A DNA stretch of 64,000 bases from Photobacterium angustum (GTDB taxonomy: Bacteria; Pseudomonadota; Gammaproteobacteria; Enterobacterales; Vibrionaceae). The position numbers were made by a program, and so were the translations under genes. The stretch covers positions 1,364,001-1,428,000 of the forward strand of contig NZ_MSCJ01000003.1 in assembly GCF_002954615.1 (NCBI RefSeq). Reading direction: 5' to 3'. Shown here in pieces: positions 9,353-18,935 of the stretch. How positions within the stretch are numbered: position 1 is the stretch's first letter; every line of letters begins with the position of its first letter. The notes under the pieces were generated by a model. It was not told the DNA's origin. It was given only the letters and a program-made list of their open reading frames with translations, and did no database searches.

Positions 9353-11377
9353 ATGTTTCAAGATAATCCGCTGTTAGCACAGCTTAAAAAGCAAATTCAA
9401 GAAACACTTCCTAAAAAGGAAGGTTATATCAAAGCAACTGACCGTGGCTTTGGCTTTCTAGAAACCGATAACAAAGAAAGCTTTTTTGTTCCGCCTTTGT
9501 ATATGAAAAACGTTATGCACGGTGATCGTGTTATGGCTGTTATTCGAACAGAAAAGGAACGTGAAGTAGCTGAGCCACAAGAGTTAATTGAACAATCAAT
9601 GACACGCTTTATTGGTCGAGTGAAGCTAATTCGTGATCGCTTGCACGTTGTGCCTGATCATCCTCAGCTTAAAGATGCCATTAAAGCCAAAGCAGTTAAA
9701 GGTTTGAACCCTGAAACGCTTAAAGAAGGAGATTGGGTTGTAGCAACGCTAACCCGCCACCCTCTTACAGACAAAAACAAAACATTCTTCTGTGACATTA
9801 AAGAGAAAATCACAGACAGTAATGATAAAATTGCACCATGGTGGGTTACGTTAGCACGCCATGAACTACCCAATGCAGAACCAGCACCACAAGAAAGCTG
9901 GACTATGCTAGATGAAGCACTTGAACGTCAAGATCTTACTGATTTACCTTTCATTACTATTGATGGTGAATCAACTAAAGATATGGATGATGCCATCTAC
10001 ACAGTTGCAAATGCTGATGGTAGCTTTGATATTACTATTGCGATCGCAGATCCAACCTCTTACATCGCTGTTGGCGATAAGATGGATGATGAAGCACGTG
10101 AGCGTGGTTTTACTATCTATTTACCAGGTCGTAATATTCCAATGCTCCCTCGTGAATTAAGTGATGAGCTTTGTTCATTAATTGAAAACGAGCAGCGACC
10201 TACTCTCTGTTGCCGAGTAACTGTCGATAAAGATGGTGTTATCCAAGATAATATTACTTTCTTCGCAGCATGGATAAAATCGCAAGGCCGTCTATCTTAC
10301 GATAACGTCTCTGATTACCTAGAAAATGGCAATTGTGAAAATTGGACACCAAACGCTGAGATCGAACAACAAGTTCGAGCATTACAAGCGTTTGCTGACG
10401 CACGTACTAAATGGCGCAAAGAAAACGCTGTTGTATTCCCAGATCGTCCAGATTACCGTTTTGAATTAAGTGAAGATAACGATGTTGTTGCTATTCATAC
10501 TGATGCGCGTCGTACAGCAAATCGTATGATTGAAGAGGCAATGATCACAGCTAATATTTGTGCTGGTCGTGCGCTACAAGAAAAATTCGGCACTGGTGTA
10601 TTTAACGTTCATAGCGGTTTTAACCCTGAAAAGTTAGATGCAGCAATGGAGTTTTTAACCAATGCTGAAGCACCTTTTGAAAAAGAGCAATTGCTTGAAC
10701 TAAATGGGTTTAGTGCTTTACGTCGTTGGTTAAATACACTTGATAGCACTTATTTAGATAATCGCTTACGTAAATTCCAAGCATACAGTGAAGTGGCAAA
10801 TAAACCTGCTCCTCACTACGCAATGGGCTTAGATGTCTACGCTACTTGGACATCACCTATCCGTAAGTACGGCGATATGATTAACCACCGCCTATTAAAA
10901 GCGCTAATCACAGGTAATGAGCCAAGCCAAACCCCTGATGATAATGTTGGTGATGAAATTGCCTTACATCGTCGTCGCCACCGTATGGCAGAGCGTGATG
11001 TTTCAGATTGGCTATATGTTCGATTACTAAAAGACGCCGTTAAAAATGCTACCGTCTTTAATGCTGAAATATTCGATATTAATCGCGCTGGTATGCGTGT
11101 ACGCCTATTAGAAAATGGCGCTGCCGCGTTTATTCCTAGCTCATTAATTCTAGATAATAAAGAACGTATTAGCTGTAGCGGTGAACTCGGTATTATTACC
11201 ATTGATGGCGTAAAAGAATATCAATTAGGCGATACCTTTGAAGTAACACTTGCTGAGATACGTAGCACAACTCGTCAACTTATTGCTAAACCAGTAAAAC
11301 AATTCCCTGCGCCCGAAAAGCCAGAGAATACTGAATCAGCAATAGCTGAAGAGAATAAAGAAGAAGTTAAAGCATAA
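9353..11377 (+). CDS. rnb: exoribonuclease II
   Basis: RNase II, the processive 3'-to-5' exoribonuclease that degrades single-stranded RNA. It has 674 residues (E. coli 644). The N-terminal cold-shock/OB domain is visible at [16 protein letters not shown]. The catalytic RNB domain carries the acidic cluster in [13 protein letters not shown], and a C-terminal S1 domain runs to about residue 640. An acidic tail of about 20 residues ends the protein. I start at ATG 9353 ([14 protein letters not shown]), which aligns exactly with E. coli RNase II ([12 protein letters not shown]) and has an AGG upstream. The in-frame extension to 9272 has no family support. Confidence 0.95.
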   Translation: MFQDNPLLAQLKKQIQETLPKKEGYIKATDRGFGFLETDNKESFFVPPLYMKNVMHGDRVMAVIRTEKEREVAEPQELIEQSMTRFIGRVKLIRDRLHVVPDHPQLKDAIKAKAVKGLNPETLKEGDWVVATLTRHPLTDKNKTFFCDIKEKITDSNDKIAPWWVTLARHELPNAEPAPQESWTMLDEALERQDLTDLPFITIDGESTKDMDDAIYTVANADGSFDITIAIADPTSYIAVGDKMDDEARERGFTIYLPGRNIPMLPRELSDELCSLIENEQRPTLCCRVTVDKDGVIQDNITFFAAWIKSQGRLSYDNVSDYLENGNCENWTPNAEIEQQVRALQAFADARTKWRKENAVVFPDRPDYRFELSEDNDVVAIHTDARRTANRMIEEAMITANICAGRALQEKFGTGVFNVHSGFNPEKLDAAMEFLTNAEAPFEKEQLLELNGFSALRRWLNTLDSTYLDNRLRKFQAYSEVANKPAPHYAMGLDVYATWTSPIRKYGDMINHRLLKALITGNEPSQTPDDNVGDEIALHRRRHRMAERDVSDWLYVRLLKDAVKNATVFNAEIFDINRAGMRVRLLENGAAAFIPSSLILDNKERISCSGELGIITIDGVKEYQLGDTFEVTLAEIRSTTRQLIAKPVKQFPAPEKPENTESAIAEENKEEVKA

Positions 11378-11395
11378 ACCTTCTGTTATCACTTC

Positions 11396-11427
11396 AAAAA
11401 GGTCAGCCTTTGCTGGCCTTTTTTATA
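11396..11427 (+). terminator. rnb terminator
   Basis: A hairpin with arms AAAGGTCAGC and GCTGGCCTTT (one G-T wobble) runs into a T6 tract, 18 bases after the rnb stop. The DUF1415 gene begins just beyond it and may be expressed partly by readthrough. Confidence 0.85.
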
Positions 11428-11452
11428 ACTAAAACTATTGGAAAGTCAGTCT

Positions 11453-12028
11453 ATGAAGTCAACAATCGCCGAAAATGATCAAGCGCTTAATGATATTGAG
11501 CAAAGTGTTCAGCAATGGCTCAATGATGTTGTGATTGGTTTAAACCTTTGCCCTTTTGCTGCTAAACCTCAGCGTAACAAACAAATTAAAGTTCATGTAA
11601 GCAATGACAAGACAGAAAACGATCTGCTTGAGTCCATTTATTTACAACTTAAAGAACTCGATGAAACACCACCACAAGAGTTAGAAACGACACTTGTTGT
11701 CGCACCTTATTTACTTGAAGATTTCGATGACTACAATCAATTTCTTGATTTAGTTGAAGGGCTTGTCGTCCAACTAGGTAAAAGTGGGATATATCAAATC
11801 GCTAGTTTTCATCCAGATTACTGCTTTTATGGCACAGAGCCTGAAGATGCTGAAAACCTAACAAACCGCTCACCGTATCCTATTTTTCATTTGATCCGTG
11901 AAGAAAGTATGGAGAAGGTACTCAAGCACTACCCTGATCCAGAGGCGATCCCTGAGCGAAATATTGACTGTGTTGAAAATTTAACACCAGAGCAAATTAA
12001 ACAACTTTTTCCCTACCTAAAAAAGTAA
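11453..12028 (+). CDS. DUF1415 family protein
   Basis: A 191-residue soluble protein of the DUF1415 family. The conserved opening QQWLNDVVIGLNLCPFA and the later FHPDYCFYG and NRSPYPIFHLIRE segments are typical. The function is not established. I start at ATG 11453, preceded by GGAAAG at a good distance; a TTG at 11438 would add five residues but lacks a ribosome site. It sits immediately after the rnb terminator on the same strand. Confidence 0.85.
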   Translation: MKSTIAENDQALNDIEQSVQQWLNDVVIGLNLCPFAAKPQRNKQIKVHVSNDKTENDLLESIYLQLKELDETPPQELETTLVVAPYLLEDFDDYNQFLDLVEGLVVQLGKSGIYQIASFHPDYCFYGTEPEDAENLTNRSPYPIFHLIREESMEKVLKHYPDPEAIPERNIDCVENLTPEQIKQLFPYLKK

Positions 12029-12051
12029 ATAGATAATTTAAGTTATTGATG

Positions 12052-12090
12052 TGTTAGCCGATATAGCTAAAATAGTCGCTACGGCTAACA
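12052..12090. other. inverted repeat after the DUF1415 gene
   Basis: A perfect 9-bp inverted repeat (TGTTAGCCG at 12052, CGGCTAACA ending at 12090) with a 21-base loop. No T-run follows, so it is not a standard intrinsic terminator. It may be a processing or Rho-related stem, or an operator for the next gene. Confidence 0.45.
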
Positions 12091-12173
12091 TGTTCATGGA
12101 AGAGAATAAATACGAATAATTATTAGGCTCGTATTCGCTCATAAACAAACGTATTTATTGAAGGTTAAGATTA

Positions 12174-13415
12174 ATGCTCCTTTTTTCACACTTTCGTTCA
12201 GCAGGCATGCGGTTAATGATCCCGCTAACGATAGCAATCTTAATGTTAATAGCATTACCTTTTTCCACAGTATCATTGGCTAACTATCAAGATCTTCTTG
12301 TCAATATTCCCTATATTCTATTTACGATTGTTATTTTTCTAAGCCAACCATTTAATCAAGGCAGAACCGGTTATGTTGCACTAATTATGTTAGTTGCATA
12401 TATAATTATCATTCATTACCTGCAAACGCCTTTGACAAACGATAACATAAAACTCATTTTTAGCTTACTTGCAGGTTTACTCCCCTTTAATCTTCTACAA
12501 GTGCATATCATGCCAGATAAGCGCTTATTTTCTCGTTTTGGCGCACTATTTTCTGTATTTTTACTACTACAAGTAGGATGGGCAGCTTTAGTATATAAAC
12601 ACTTTAACGGTACAGATCTTACTTCTTGGTGGGATACATACCTTTTTACTTATCGAAACTTGTCGCTATTACCATTAGTTATATTGTTATTAAATCTCGC
12701 CTTGGTATGTAGCAGCGCATCAACACTTTTGAAACGAAACCATAGTTCAGATCAAGCCGTCTTCATTTGTTTGCTGTTTAGTTTTGTTACATTTACCTTT
12801 TTCCAATACTCCTTCATCTCTAGTGTTGCATTCAGTATTGTCGCGGTATTACTACTTATTAACATCATCAGTTGTAGCCATGAATTAGCCTTCATTGACC
12901 AACTTACAGAAATCCCGGGGCGTCGTGCTTTAGATAATGAACTTAAGCATTTAGGAAGAACCTATACCTTAGCGATGATTGATGTTGACCATTTTAAGAA
13001 ATTCAATGACAAATATGGCCATGATACTGGTGACGACGTACTCAAGTTAGTTGCTACTCTTATGAAAGACATTGATGGTGGTGGCAATGCCTACCGTTAT
13101 GGCGGGGAAGAGTTTACGATTTTATTCAAAGGGAAAAGTATCGATGAATGTTTACCTTTTCTTGAAGAATTAAGAGAAAAAATTGAAAAGTATAAAATGA
13201 TTATTCGTGATCATGATAAGCGCCCCGCCAGCAATCGAGCAGGGTCTAAAGCTCGTGGACAAGATAAAACATCAAAATCAGTCAAAGTAACAGTCAGTAT
13301 TGGCGTTGCAGAAAACTATTTAGAACAAGAACCAGAAGATGTTTTAAAACAAGCTGATAACGCATTATATAAAGCGAAAGAGGCCGGAAGAAATCGTGTT
13401 CAATGTGCACAATAG
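12174..13415 (+). CDS. membrane-bound diguanylate cyclase (GGDEF)
   Basis: A 413-residue inner-membrane protein predicted to make cyclic di-GMP from two GTP. Several hydrophobic helices fill residues about 10-240, with no periplasmic sensor domain. The GGDEF domain begins at EIPGRRALDNEL and carries the metal motif AMIDVDHFKKFND and the active-site loop YRYGGEEF, so it looks catalytically intact. The RxxD inhibitory site seven residues before the RYGG arginine is absent (the aligned residues are D and G), so product inhibition is unlikely. A basic, Ser-rich insert of about 25 residues precedes the final VTVSIGVA strand. GAAGG lies about 10 bases before the start. Confidence 0.9.
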   Translation: MLLFSHFRSAGMRLMIPLTIAILMLIALPFSTVSLANYQDLLVNIPYILFTIVIFLSQPFNQGRTGYVALIMLVAYIIIIHYLQTPLTNDNIKLIFSLLAGLLPFNLLQVHIMPDKRLFSRFGALFSVFLLLQVGWAALVYKHFNGTDLTSWWDTYLFTYRNLSLLPLVILLLNLALVCSSASTLLKRNHSSDQAVFICLLFSFVTFTFFQYSFISSVAFSIVAVLLLINIISCSHELAFIDQLTEIPGRRALDNELKHLGRTYTLAMIDVDHFKKFNDKYGHDTGDDVLKLVATLMKDIDGGGNAYRYGGEEFTILFKGKSIDECLPFLEELREKIEKYKMIIRDHDKRPASNRAGSKARGQDKTSKSVKVTVSIGVAENYLEQEPEDVLKQADNALYKAKEAGRNRVQCAQ

Positions 13416-13443
13416 CCAAATCTTTATAGTCACGCTAGTAATA

Positions 13444-13473
13444 TAAAAAAAGCCCGATGTGTGCATCGGGCTT
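13444..13473 (-). terminator. strong hairpin, oriented as a minus-strand terminator
   Basis: A perfect 10-bp stem (AAGCCCGATG at 13450-13459 and CATCGGGCTT at 13464-13473) with a 4-base loop. The T-run lies on the minus-strand side (A-run at 13445-13451), while the plus side continues AATACAT. It may act in both directions for the cyclase gene, but its polarity fits a minus-strand transcript for which I see no gene. Confidence 0.7.
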
Positions 13474-13891
13474 AATACATTGTGAACTTATACTCATATA
13501 ATTAAAGAACAACCAATCCAGTATTGATAAGCAGCGGCCAAACTTTATTCAATACTATTTTTGAAGAACATCCACAGACTCATTTTTCATTCATAGCCTC
13601 AGATTATTCACAATCTGCTTGTTTTTATCTTTATAAAACTATCAACAAATCAAACATATCACACAAAATTTACAATCGACCACTTTATTTAACCAAACAG
13701 CAGAATAGCTTGTTTATTGATATAAAATGACTGTCTTTATGAACATCATGCTTCTTTTATTCATTTTATTACTGCAAAAATGCAGGTTGTTAAGCCATTG
13801 TTATATATTTTTAGTATAAAATTATAGGGTCAATCTCAATTGGCAATTATTCATCGTGGCATATGATAATGATATAGATGGAGGACTGAAC
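13474..13891. other. intergenic region, possible minus-strand small RNA
   Basis: About 420 AT-rich bases with no convincing protein gene. A 68-codon plus-strand frame (13524-13730) lacks a ribosome site and a recognisable sequence. The well-formed minus-strand terminator at its left edge leaves room for a small RNA; no promoter was identified with confidence. Confidence 0.3.
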
Positions 13892-14077
13892 ATGAATAAC
13901 CAAGATAGAATTGAAGATATCGAACAAAAAATATCTATTGCCTATCAAGAAGGTCATTTTGATCAGGCCCGGGCCCTAGAGAAGCAATTAAAGAAAATGC
14001 GGGGACACCATAATTTATATGACCAAAATGACCCTTACTCGCTAGAGGGACGTTTTTATTATGATGATCACGACTAA
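13892..14077 (+). CDS. small UVR-like coiled protein, unknown function
   Basis: A 61-residue acidic protein starting at ATG 13892, with an excellent ribosome site (GGAGG, 7 bases upstream). The in-frame GTG at 13856 is a worse choice. Residues about 5-35 (IEDIEQKISIAYQEG, then FDQARALEKQLKKM) follow the spacing of the UVR motif that pairs UvrB with UvrC and also occurs in small regulatory proteins. The tail is Tyr/Asp-rich. The function is unknown and the UVR resemblance is only a pattern match. A terminator follows directly. Confidence 0.7.
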   Translation: MNNQDRIEDIEQKISIAYQEGHFDQARALEKQLKKMRGHHNLYDQNDPYSLEGRFYYDDHD

Positions 14078-14098
14078 AGAAGTAATCATTTAATATCA

Positions 14099-14124
14099 GG
14101 CGATGATTATTCATCGCCGTTTTT
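14099..14124 (+). terminator. terminator of the small UVR-like gene
   Basis: An 8-bp stem, GGCGATGA/TCATCGCC, with a TTAT loop and a GTTTTT tail. It sits between convergent genes. Confidence 0.85.
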
Positions 14125-14131
14125 GTATTGC

Positions 14132-14416
14132 TTAATCCAACTGTTCTTGCATGATGTCACCTGTATAGAGATCCATTTCAATCTCAACACGATGACCATC
14201 TTTATTTAATGCATCGACTTCTATCTCATTATATTCTCGCACTACCTTAATTTTTCGAAAATCATAATAGCCACCTTTTTCAAGAATTTTCATGGCCTTA
14301 GGGATGCTAATTACGTCTGAAGGCTTTTCTATCGGATCGGCATGAGCTGTTGACATAAAAAACAACCCCATAGTGCTGACTGATAGCACAAATAGCTTAA
14401 ATTTCATCTTTTTCAT
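14132..14416 (-). CDS. periplasmic PepSY-domain protein
   Basis: A 94-residue exported protein. A signal peptide (KLFVLSVSTMGLFFMSTAHA) ends near residue 26. The rest is one PepSY domain: a helix around IPKAMKILEKGGYYDF, then the strands IKVVREYNEIEVDAL and HRVEIEMDLYTGDI. PepSY domains are small periplasmic modules often tied to protease inhibition or to envelope sensing and redox systems. No two-component or peptidase partner is adjacent, so the role is open. Confidence 0.82.
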   Translation of the reverse strand: MKKMKFKLFVLSVSTMGLFFMSTAHADPIEKPSDVISIPKAMKILEKGGYYDFRKIKVVREYNEIEVDALNKDGHRVEIEMDLYTGDIMQEQLD

Positions 14417-14877
14417 CCATCTGAGCTGCAGTATTTATCAATAGCCTTAAACAACACGCAAGCTATTATTAACCAAAATAAAATTAGATATCACTACCAT
14501 CAACGACCCCATACTATTTAACTACATATATGACTATTATCTCTTCCCTGCTCTTATTTAATTTAAGTGTAACGAATTAATCAATATTGAGACTCTCGAT
14601 TTAGAGAATTATGTAATAGAGTAAGACAATGTCAATTTCCTTTATCGTCATCAACAAAACTAAACTTACTGCCATTTGTTCATATGTTACATTTTTACAT
14701 CACATCTATCTTATTCTTTATTAAAAAGATTTTTATGTATATTGCAATGTAAAAAAACACCCATCAATTTCGTATACAATTGTTAGCATTAGGAAAAACT
14801 TGCTAGTACAGGCTTGCTCCTTCTTCATTCAAGGGGTATAAAATAAAGCATATTTTATCGTTTAAAGAGCGTTATCA
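14417..14877. other. AT-rich intergenic region
   Basis: About 460 bases between divergently transcribed small exported-protein genes. I see no gene, strong repeat or RNA element. Promoters for both flanking genes should lie here; TATACAATTGT near 14775 is a possible but unproven -10 region for the lipoprotein gene. Confidence 0.35.
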
Positions 14878-15369
14878 ATGAAAAAGTTTGTTTTAGCGGC
14901 AGCGATTGCATCATCATTATTACTTACTGGATGCAGTGACAAAGTTGACGAATCAACAATCAGTAATGTTGTACAATCAAGCCAGTACGAACAACCAAAT
15001 CTTGGTATAACAGCTGATACAACTCCGTTTGAAGTTAAAAACCTAAAGATTGATAAAGTATTACTTGATACCAAAACTGATTACAGAGCAAAAGTAACTT
15101 ACGATCTTGTTGCAACAAAGAGTCTTGAGCAATTCAAAGAATCAATGCGTAAAGTTGCAGAGCAGCCAGCAAAAGAAAATAATGCCGCAGATCAAACCAA
15201 AAACGATTTAGGTTCAGCATTAACCAGCCTTAAGAACAACCTATCTTCAGAAGTTATGGTTGTAGCTTACGGAGCGAAATACGGCGATTTCAAAGCAGGT
15301 CAAGTTGTCGATACCATTTCAGAAGAAGTTGCACTGAAGAAAGTTAATGATCAATGGGTTAAAGATTAA
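14878..15369 (+). CDS. putative lipoprotein, unknown function
   Basis: A 163-residue lipoprotein. The signal peptide ends in the lipobox LLTGC, with the lipidated Cys at residue 19. The +2 residue is Ser, so outer-membrane sorting is expected. The mature part is hydrophilic, with beta-prone strands (FEVKNLKIDKVLLD, YRAKVTYDLVAT) and a helical middle rich in Lys, Glu and Gln. I do not recognise the family. It is a single gene ended by its own terminator. Confidence 0.8.
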   Translation: MKKFVLAAAIASSLLLTGCSDKVDESTISNVVQSSQYEQPNLGITADTTPFEVKNLKIDKVLLDTKTDYRAKVTYDLVATKSLEQFKESMRKVAEQPAKENNAADQTKNDLGSALTSLKNNLSSEVMVVAYGAKYGDFKAGQVVDTISEEVALKKVNDQWVKD

Positions 15370-15384
15370 TTAGGCCCATGATCT

Positions 15385-15426
15385 AAACGCCTATTTTCAG
15401 CTTACATGCTGTTAATAGGCGTTTTT
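15385..15426 (+). terminator. terminator after the lipoprotein gene
   Basis: Inverted repeat AAACGCCTATT / AATAGGCGTTTTT with a loop that contains a small inner stem (CAGCTTACATGCTG). It is shared with the convergent amidohydrolase gene. Confidence 0.8.
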
Positions 15427-15443
15427 ATTGCTTTTACAGTCTG

Positions 15444-17183
15444 TTACTTATCAATTGGAAACAGTTTACCCTCAAATACAGTGCCGTAAATTGGGATATC
15501 TTTAAGGGTTTTGATTTCCACTTTATACGGGTCTTGCTCTAGAATAGTAAAGTTCGCTATTTTTCCCGTTTTAATACTGCCTAGCGTCTCTTCTTGGCCC
15601 CATGAATAAGCCGCTTCAATTGTTATACCACGCAGAGCAGCATCTCGAGATAGTGCTAAATCTGGTCGAATAACATTGCCTTCATTACTTATACGTGTTG
15701 CTGCACTCCAAGCTAGTAATAATGGATCTGATGGCGCCATTGGTGCATCAGAGTGAAGCGATACCGGAATACCTTGTTTCTCAATCGTTGCCAAGCGAAC
15801 CATTGAGTGAGCACGCTCTTCACCTAAACCAACCTCTCCAAACTTTTCGCTAAAGCCAGTCACATAATAAGGATTTACACTAATAATAGCCCCGAGTGAT
15901 TTTAACTTCTCGACTTGCTTATCCGTTGAGTTTGCAAAATGAATAATGGTAAAGCGATGATCTTCACGTGGGTATTCAGCCTGGCGCTTTTCTAAAATCT
16001 TAATTAACTTCTCAACGCCAAGATCGCCGTTTACATGCACCAGTACTTGGTAATCGTTTTCCCAGAAAATCTTAGTGATAGCTTCAACATCTTCTGGCGT
16101 TTGAATCCACTCCCCATGATGTCCATCGGTATAGCCATCTTTCATCTTCATCAACTGAGAGATAATCGCACCATCAAACAACAACTTAACTTGTTTATCA
16201 AAGAAACGAACTTTGCCATCTTCAGGTAATATTGTCGTTATGCGTTCAACCTCTTTCAATACACCTTCTTTACCCTTTGCAAAATATGGCGTTTTACTTT
16301 CTGGCGTAAAGAATGAATACATAGGTGTTGATTCACTACCAAGAATATCAAGGTAAGTATCAATCATATAATCAGGGATAAATGCTCCAGGCTCGTTGTA
16401 AGCGGTAACCCCTTTTTGGTGCAGCATCGTCACCATTTGCTGTAAACCAGCAGAGAAACGCTCTTTAGTACCTAACTCAGTGGCAATACGTGGAAGTAAG
16501 TAAATTAAAGCGCCACCTTCGTAAAAATGTCCTTTCTCAAGGTTAGCCTGATCGGAAACTTCTTTACCTAGCTTATCAATATCAGTTTGATTAAGACCAA
16601 ATTTTTCAATAAATGCAGAATTGACATAAAACTCATGCGCAGAACGATGCCACACACCTATTGGGCGTGTTTTAGATATTTTATCTAGCTCTTGACGTGA
16701 GAGGTCACCATGAAAGAAATTGTTAAATCCCCATGTCCATAGCACTTCATTCGGATCTTTTAACGCTTTTTCTTGCGCTATCAAAGCAGCAATATAGTCA
16801 TCATGGTTAGTTACAGCAGGCCACGTTTTTGAAGGCAGTTGCCACTCTTCTGGCGCTATAACAGGCATATTTAATGTTAACGCAGCTAAGAAAGGATGTA
16901 AGTGTTGTTCAATAAAGCCGGGCATCAGTACTTTATCGTCTAAATCTACTTTTTTAGAGTTTGGATACTGTTTCAATGCTTCTTTTTCTGATCCAACATA
17001 AACAATTTTGCCATACTTACTCGTCACAACCGCCTCAGCTCTTGGTTGTGATTTTTCCATAGTGATCACTGAGCCACCATAGAAAATCGTTGTTTGAGGA
17101 TCTTTATGTTCATTTGCAAGAGCGCTAAATGATGTAGATGCTAGCATTAGCATTAATGAGGAAGAAAGCGTTGAATATTTCAT
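15444..17183 (-). CDS. exported amidohydrolase (YtcJ-like, amidohydrolase family 3)
   Basis: A 579-residue metal-dependent hydrolase with an N-terminal signal peptide (LMLMLASTSFSALA), so it is probably periplasmic. The catalytic domain carries the HxH metal motif in EQHLHPF near residue 90. Further candidate ligands are in VLVHVNGD, FTIIHFANS and VSLHSDAPM, with the late Asp in SDAPM. The final segment (GSIKTGKIANFTILEQDPY) is the usual composite beta-sandwich of this superfamily. YtcJ-like enzymes act on amide or formamide bonds, but the substrate is unknown. It is a monocistronic gene. Confidence 0.87.
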   Translation of the reverse strand: MKYSTLSSSLMLMLASTSFSALANEHKDPQTTIFYGGSVITMEKSQPRAEAVVTSKYGKIVYVGSEKEALKQYPNSKKVDLDDKVLMPGFIEQHLHPFLAALTLNMPVIAPEEWQLPSKTWPAVTNHDDYIAALIAQEKALKDPNEVLWTWGFNNFFHGDLSRQELDKISKTRPIGVWHRSAHEFYVNSAFIEKFGLNQTDIDKLGKEVSDQANLEKGHFYEGGALIYLLPRIATELGTKERFSAGLQQMVTMLHQKGVTAYNEPGAFIPDYMIDTYLDILGSESTPMYSFFTPESKTPYFAKGKEGVLKEVERITTILPEDGKVRFFDKQVKLLFDGAIISQLMKMKDGYTDGHHGEWIQTPEDVEAITKIFWENDYQVLVHVNGDLGVEKLIKILEKRQAEYPREDHRFTIIHFANSTDKQVEKLKSLGAIISVNPYYVTGFSEKFGEVGLGEERAHSMVRLATIEKQGIPVSLHSDAPMAPSDPLLLAWSAATRISNEGNVIRPDLALSRDAALRGITIEAAYSWGQEETLGSIKTGKIANFTILEQDPYKVEIKTLKDIPIYGTVFEGKLFPIDK

Positions 17184-17407
17184 AAATCCCTTTATTTTCA
17201 GTAATTATCTAGATCTAACTTAAACAATTTAACCGTAATTACTGTTTCTTTATTAAAAATAGATATATTAGTCACAAAAAAACACCACCCCCATCATCAC
17301 TATATATATCAATACGTTAAGGGAATATTTGATAGATTTAATTTTTATAGTGAAATACCGTCTTTTTCTGTAGAGTATAATTATCATCAATACGCAATGG
17401 AGATGAC

Positions 17408-17734
17408 ATGATGAGCATGACAAGCGTAACAATCACAGTGCCAGCGCATTTAGTGCCTGGAGGTTTACCCACTCCTAATGTCAAAGCATTTGGGTTTAAT
17501 GGCTTTGAGCGCAGCTTTGTTAATTCAGACAAAGACGACATAACAACCTTTGCTTTTTTTGCACCTGTCGCCAGTTGTACCGAGAGTCAATTTAATCAAG
17601 AGCTCGAAAAATACTTTTGGCATTTTGCAAAGGGAACGCCTTTTCACATGACAAAAGAGTTTGATAATCAAACTGCCAAACATCACCGCTGTAAGTACCT
17701 AAATGAACAGCTCATTCAAGAAAGCATCGCTTAA
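17408..17734 (+). CDS. hypothetical protein
   Basis: A 108-residue soluble protein of unknown family. It opens with VTITVPAHLVPGGLPTPNVK and is rich in Phe and His near the middle (YFWHFAKGTPFHMTKEF). GGAG lies 5 bases upstream of ATG 17408; ATG 17411 and 17417 are also possible. No signal peptide or membrane segment is present. It stands alone between the amidohydrolase and HAD genes, and I have no function to propose. Confidence 0.65.
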   Translation: MMSMTSVTITVPAHLVPGGLPTPNVKAFGFNGFERSFVNSDKDDITTFAFFAPVASCTESQFNQELEKYFWHFAKGTPFHMTKEFDNQTAKHHRCKYLNEQLIQESIA

Positions 17735-17888
17735 TATTTTCTTCTATCTCTCAATACGTTCCGTTTACATTTATCTGTCGTAATCATGAATTAGTAAAAA
17801 TTACATGGTTACGACACAAAAATGTCATGCTACCTCCCTACCCTCAATCAGCAATTTATCGTGATAACTAACTAGTAAGGAATGAGAT

Positions 17889-18590
17889 TTGTCACTTAAT
17901 CTTGAACACAACATTCGCCCTTGTTTGGCCATTTTTGATCTTGATGAAACACTTATCGCAGCAGACTCAGCTAGCCTTTGGACAACATTTCTCGTTAATA
18001 ACCTACTTGCTTCTTCATCGTTAGAACAACAAGAAGCTGAAATGATGAAAGCTTACAAAAAAGGTAAGCTTGATATGGAGAGCTATATGCATAAAACATT
18101 AGCTCCTTTAGTAGGAAAAACGGAGCAAGAAATATCTGCCCTCGTTACACGTTTTATTGAAGAATATATTTCACCTGCCGTTTATTCTGATGCTATTAAG
18201 CGAATTGAATGGCATAAAAAACGTGGTGATGAAATCATTATTGTCTCAGCTTCATCTGAACATCTCGTGAAACCAATTGCGAAGAAACTCGGCGTCTCCC
18301 ATTGCATCGCTATTAATTTAGAGACGATTAACGGTGTATATACAGGGAAAACATGTGGTGTTCTCAGCTATCGCGAAGGTAAAATTACACGTCTTGAATC
18401 ATGGCTAGCAGAGCAATCACAATATTTTCGTCACTATTACGGCTATAGTGACTCCATCAACGACTTACCTTTACTTACATTCGTTCAAAAACCTTTTGCT
18501 GTTAACCCTGATCCAGCTCTCGCACTTCACGCTCAAATGAATGAGTGGACAATTATGGACTGGCGACACGATAACAATATCTTACGCTAA
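17889..18590 (+). CDS. HAD-IB family phosphatase (SerB-like)
   Basis: A 233-residue hydrolase of HAD subfamily IB. Motif I is FDLDETL (nucleophile Asp), motif II lies in VSASSEHL, and motifs III/IV are a Lys region and YGYSDSINDLPLL. A helical cap occupies residues about 25-95. Members dephosphorylate phosphoserine or lipid-phosphate-like substrates; the actual substrate cannot be read here. The start is a TTG preceded by AAGGA at good spacing. The overlapping ATG at 17882 hits a stop after five codons in its own frame. Confidence 0.87.
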   Translation: MSLNLEHNIRPCLAIFDLDETLIAADSASLWTTFLVNNLLASSSLEQQEAEMMKAYKKGKLDMESYMHKTLAPLVGKTEQEISALVTRFIEEYISPAVYSDAIKRIEWHKKRGDEIIIVSASSEHLVKPIAKKLGVSHCIAINLETINGVYTGKTCGVLSYREGKITRLESWLAEQSQYFRHYYGYSDSINDLPLLTFVQKPFAVNPDPALALHAQMNEWTIMDWRHDNNILR

Positions 18591-18612
18591 CAACAGACAT
18601 GCGCATCATAAC

Positions 18613-18643
18613 AACAGCATACTTTTGATTTTATGCTGTTTTA
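18613..18643 (+). terminator. terminator after the HAD gene
   Basis: 9-bp stem AACAGCATA / TATGCTGTT with a 10-base loop and a short TTTT end. Confidence 0.7.
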
Positions 18644-18859
18644 ACCTATTACTGTATTGATATTTCATATTGCAGCCCTCATTTACAGATCGTAACAATA
18701 ATCGTCCCTAATTTTTGTGGCGAAGAGTAGATGTGTTACAACTTTCGTAATACATTATCTGGGCATTTTATTTAGATTTAAGGCTTGTATTAGCATATTC
18801 AGCTACTGTTCAAGTTAATAATGCGAATAATGCAGTAACGAACTAACCTATAAAGCACG

Positions 18860-18886
18860 GCTGATTCTCTTTATTTCAGAATCAGC
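18860..18886 (+). other. 5' leader hairpin before the DUF2076 gene
   Basis: A perfect 9-bp stem GCTGATTCT / AGAATCAGC with a 9-base loop ends 49 bases before the ATG. No T-run follows, so it is more likely a leader or operator structure than a terminator. The surrounding 18644-18935 region is otherwise empty and AT-rich. Confidence 0.45.
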
Positions 18887-18935
18887 TATGCAACTAAGCT
18901 ATCCCTGCACATAGGGTATTGAGAAGGTAAAAACC

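Noticed and set aside
13524..13730. A 68-codon plus-strand frame
   Set aside because: No ribosome site, irregular composition and no family resemblance; treated as intergenic.
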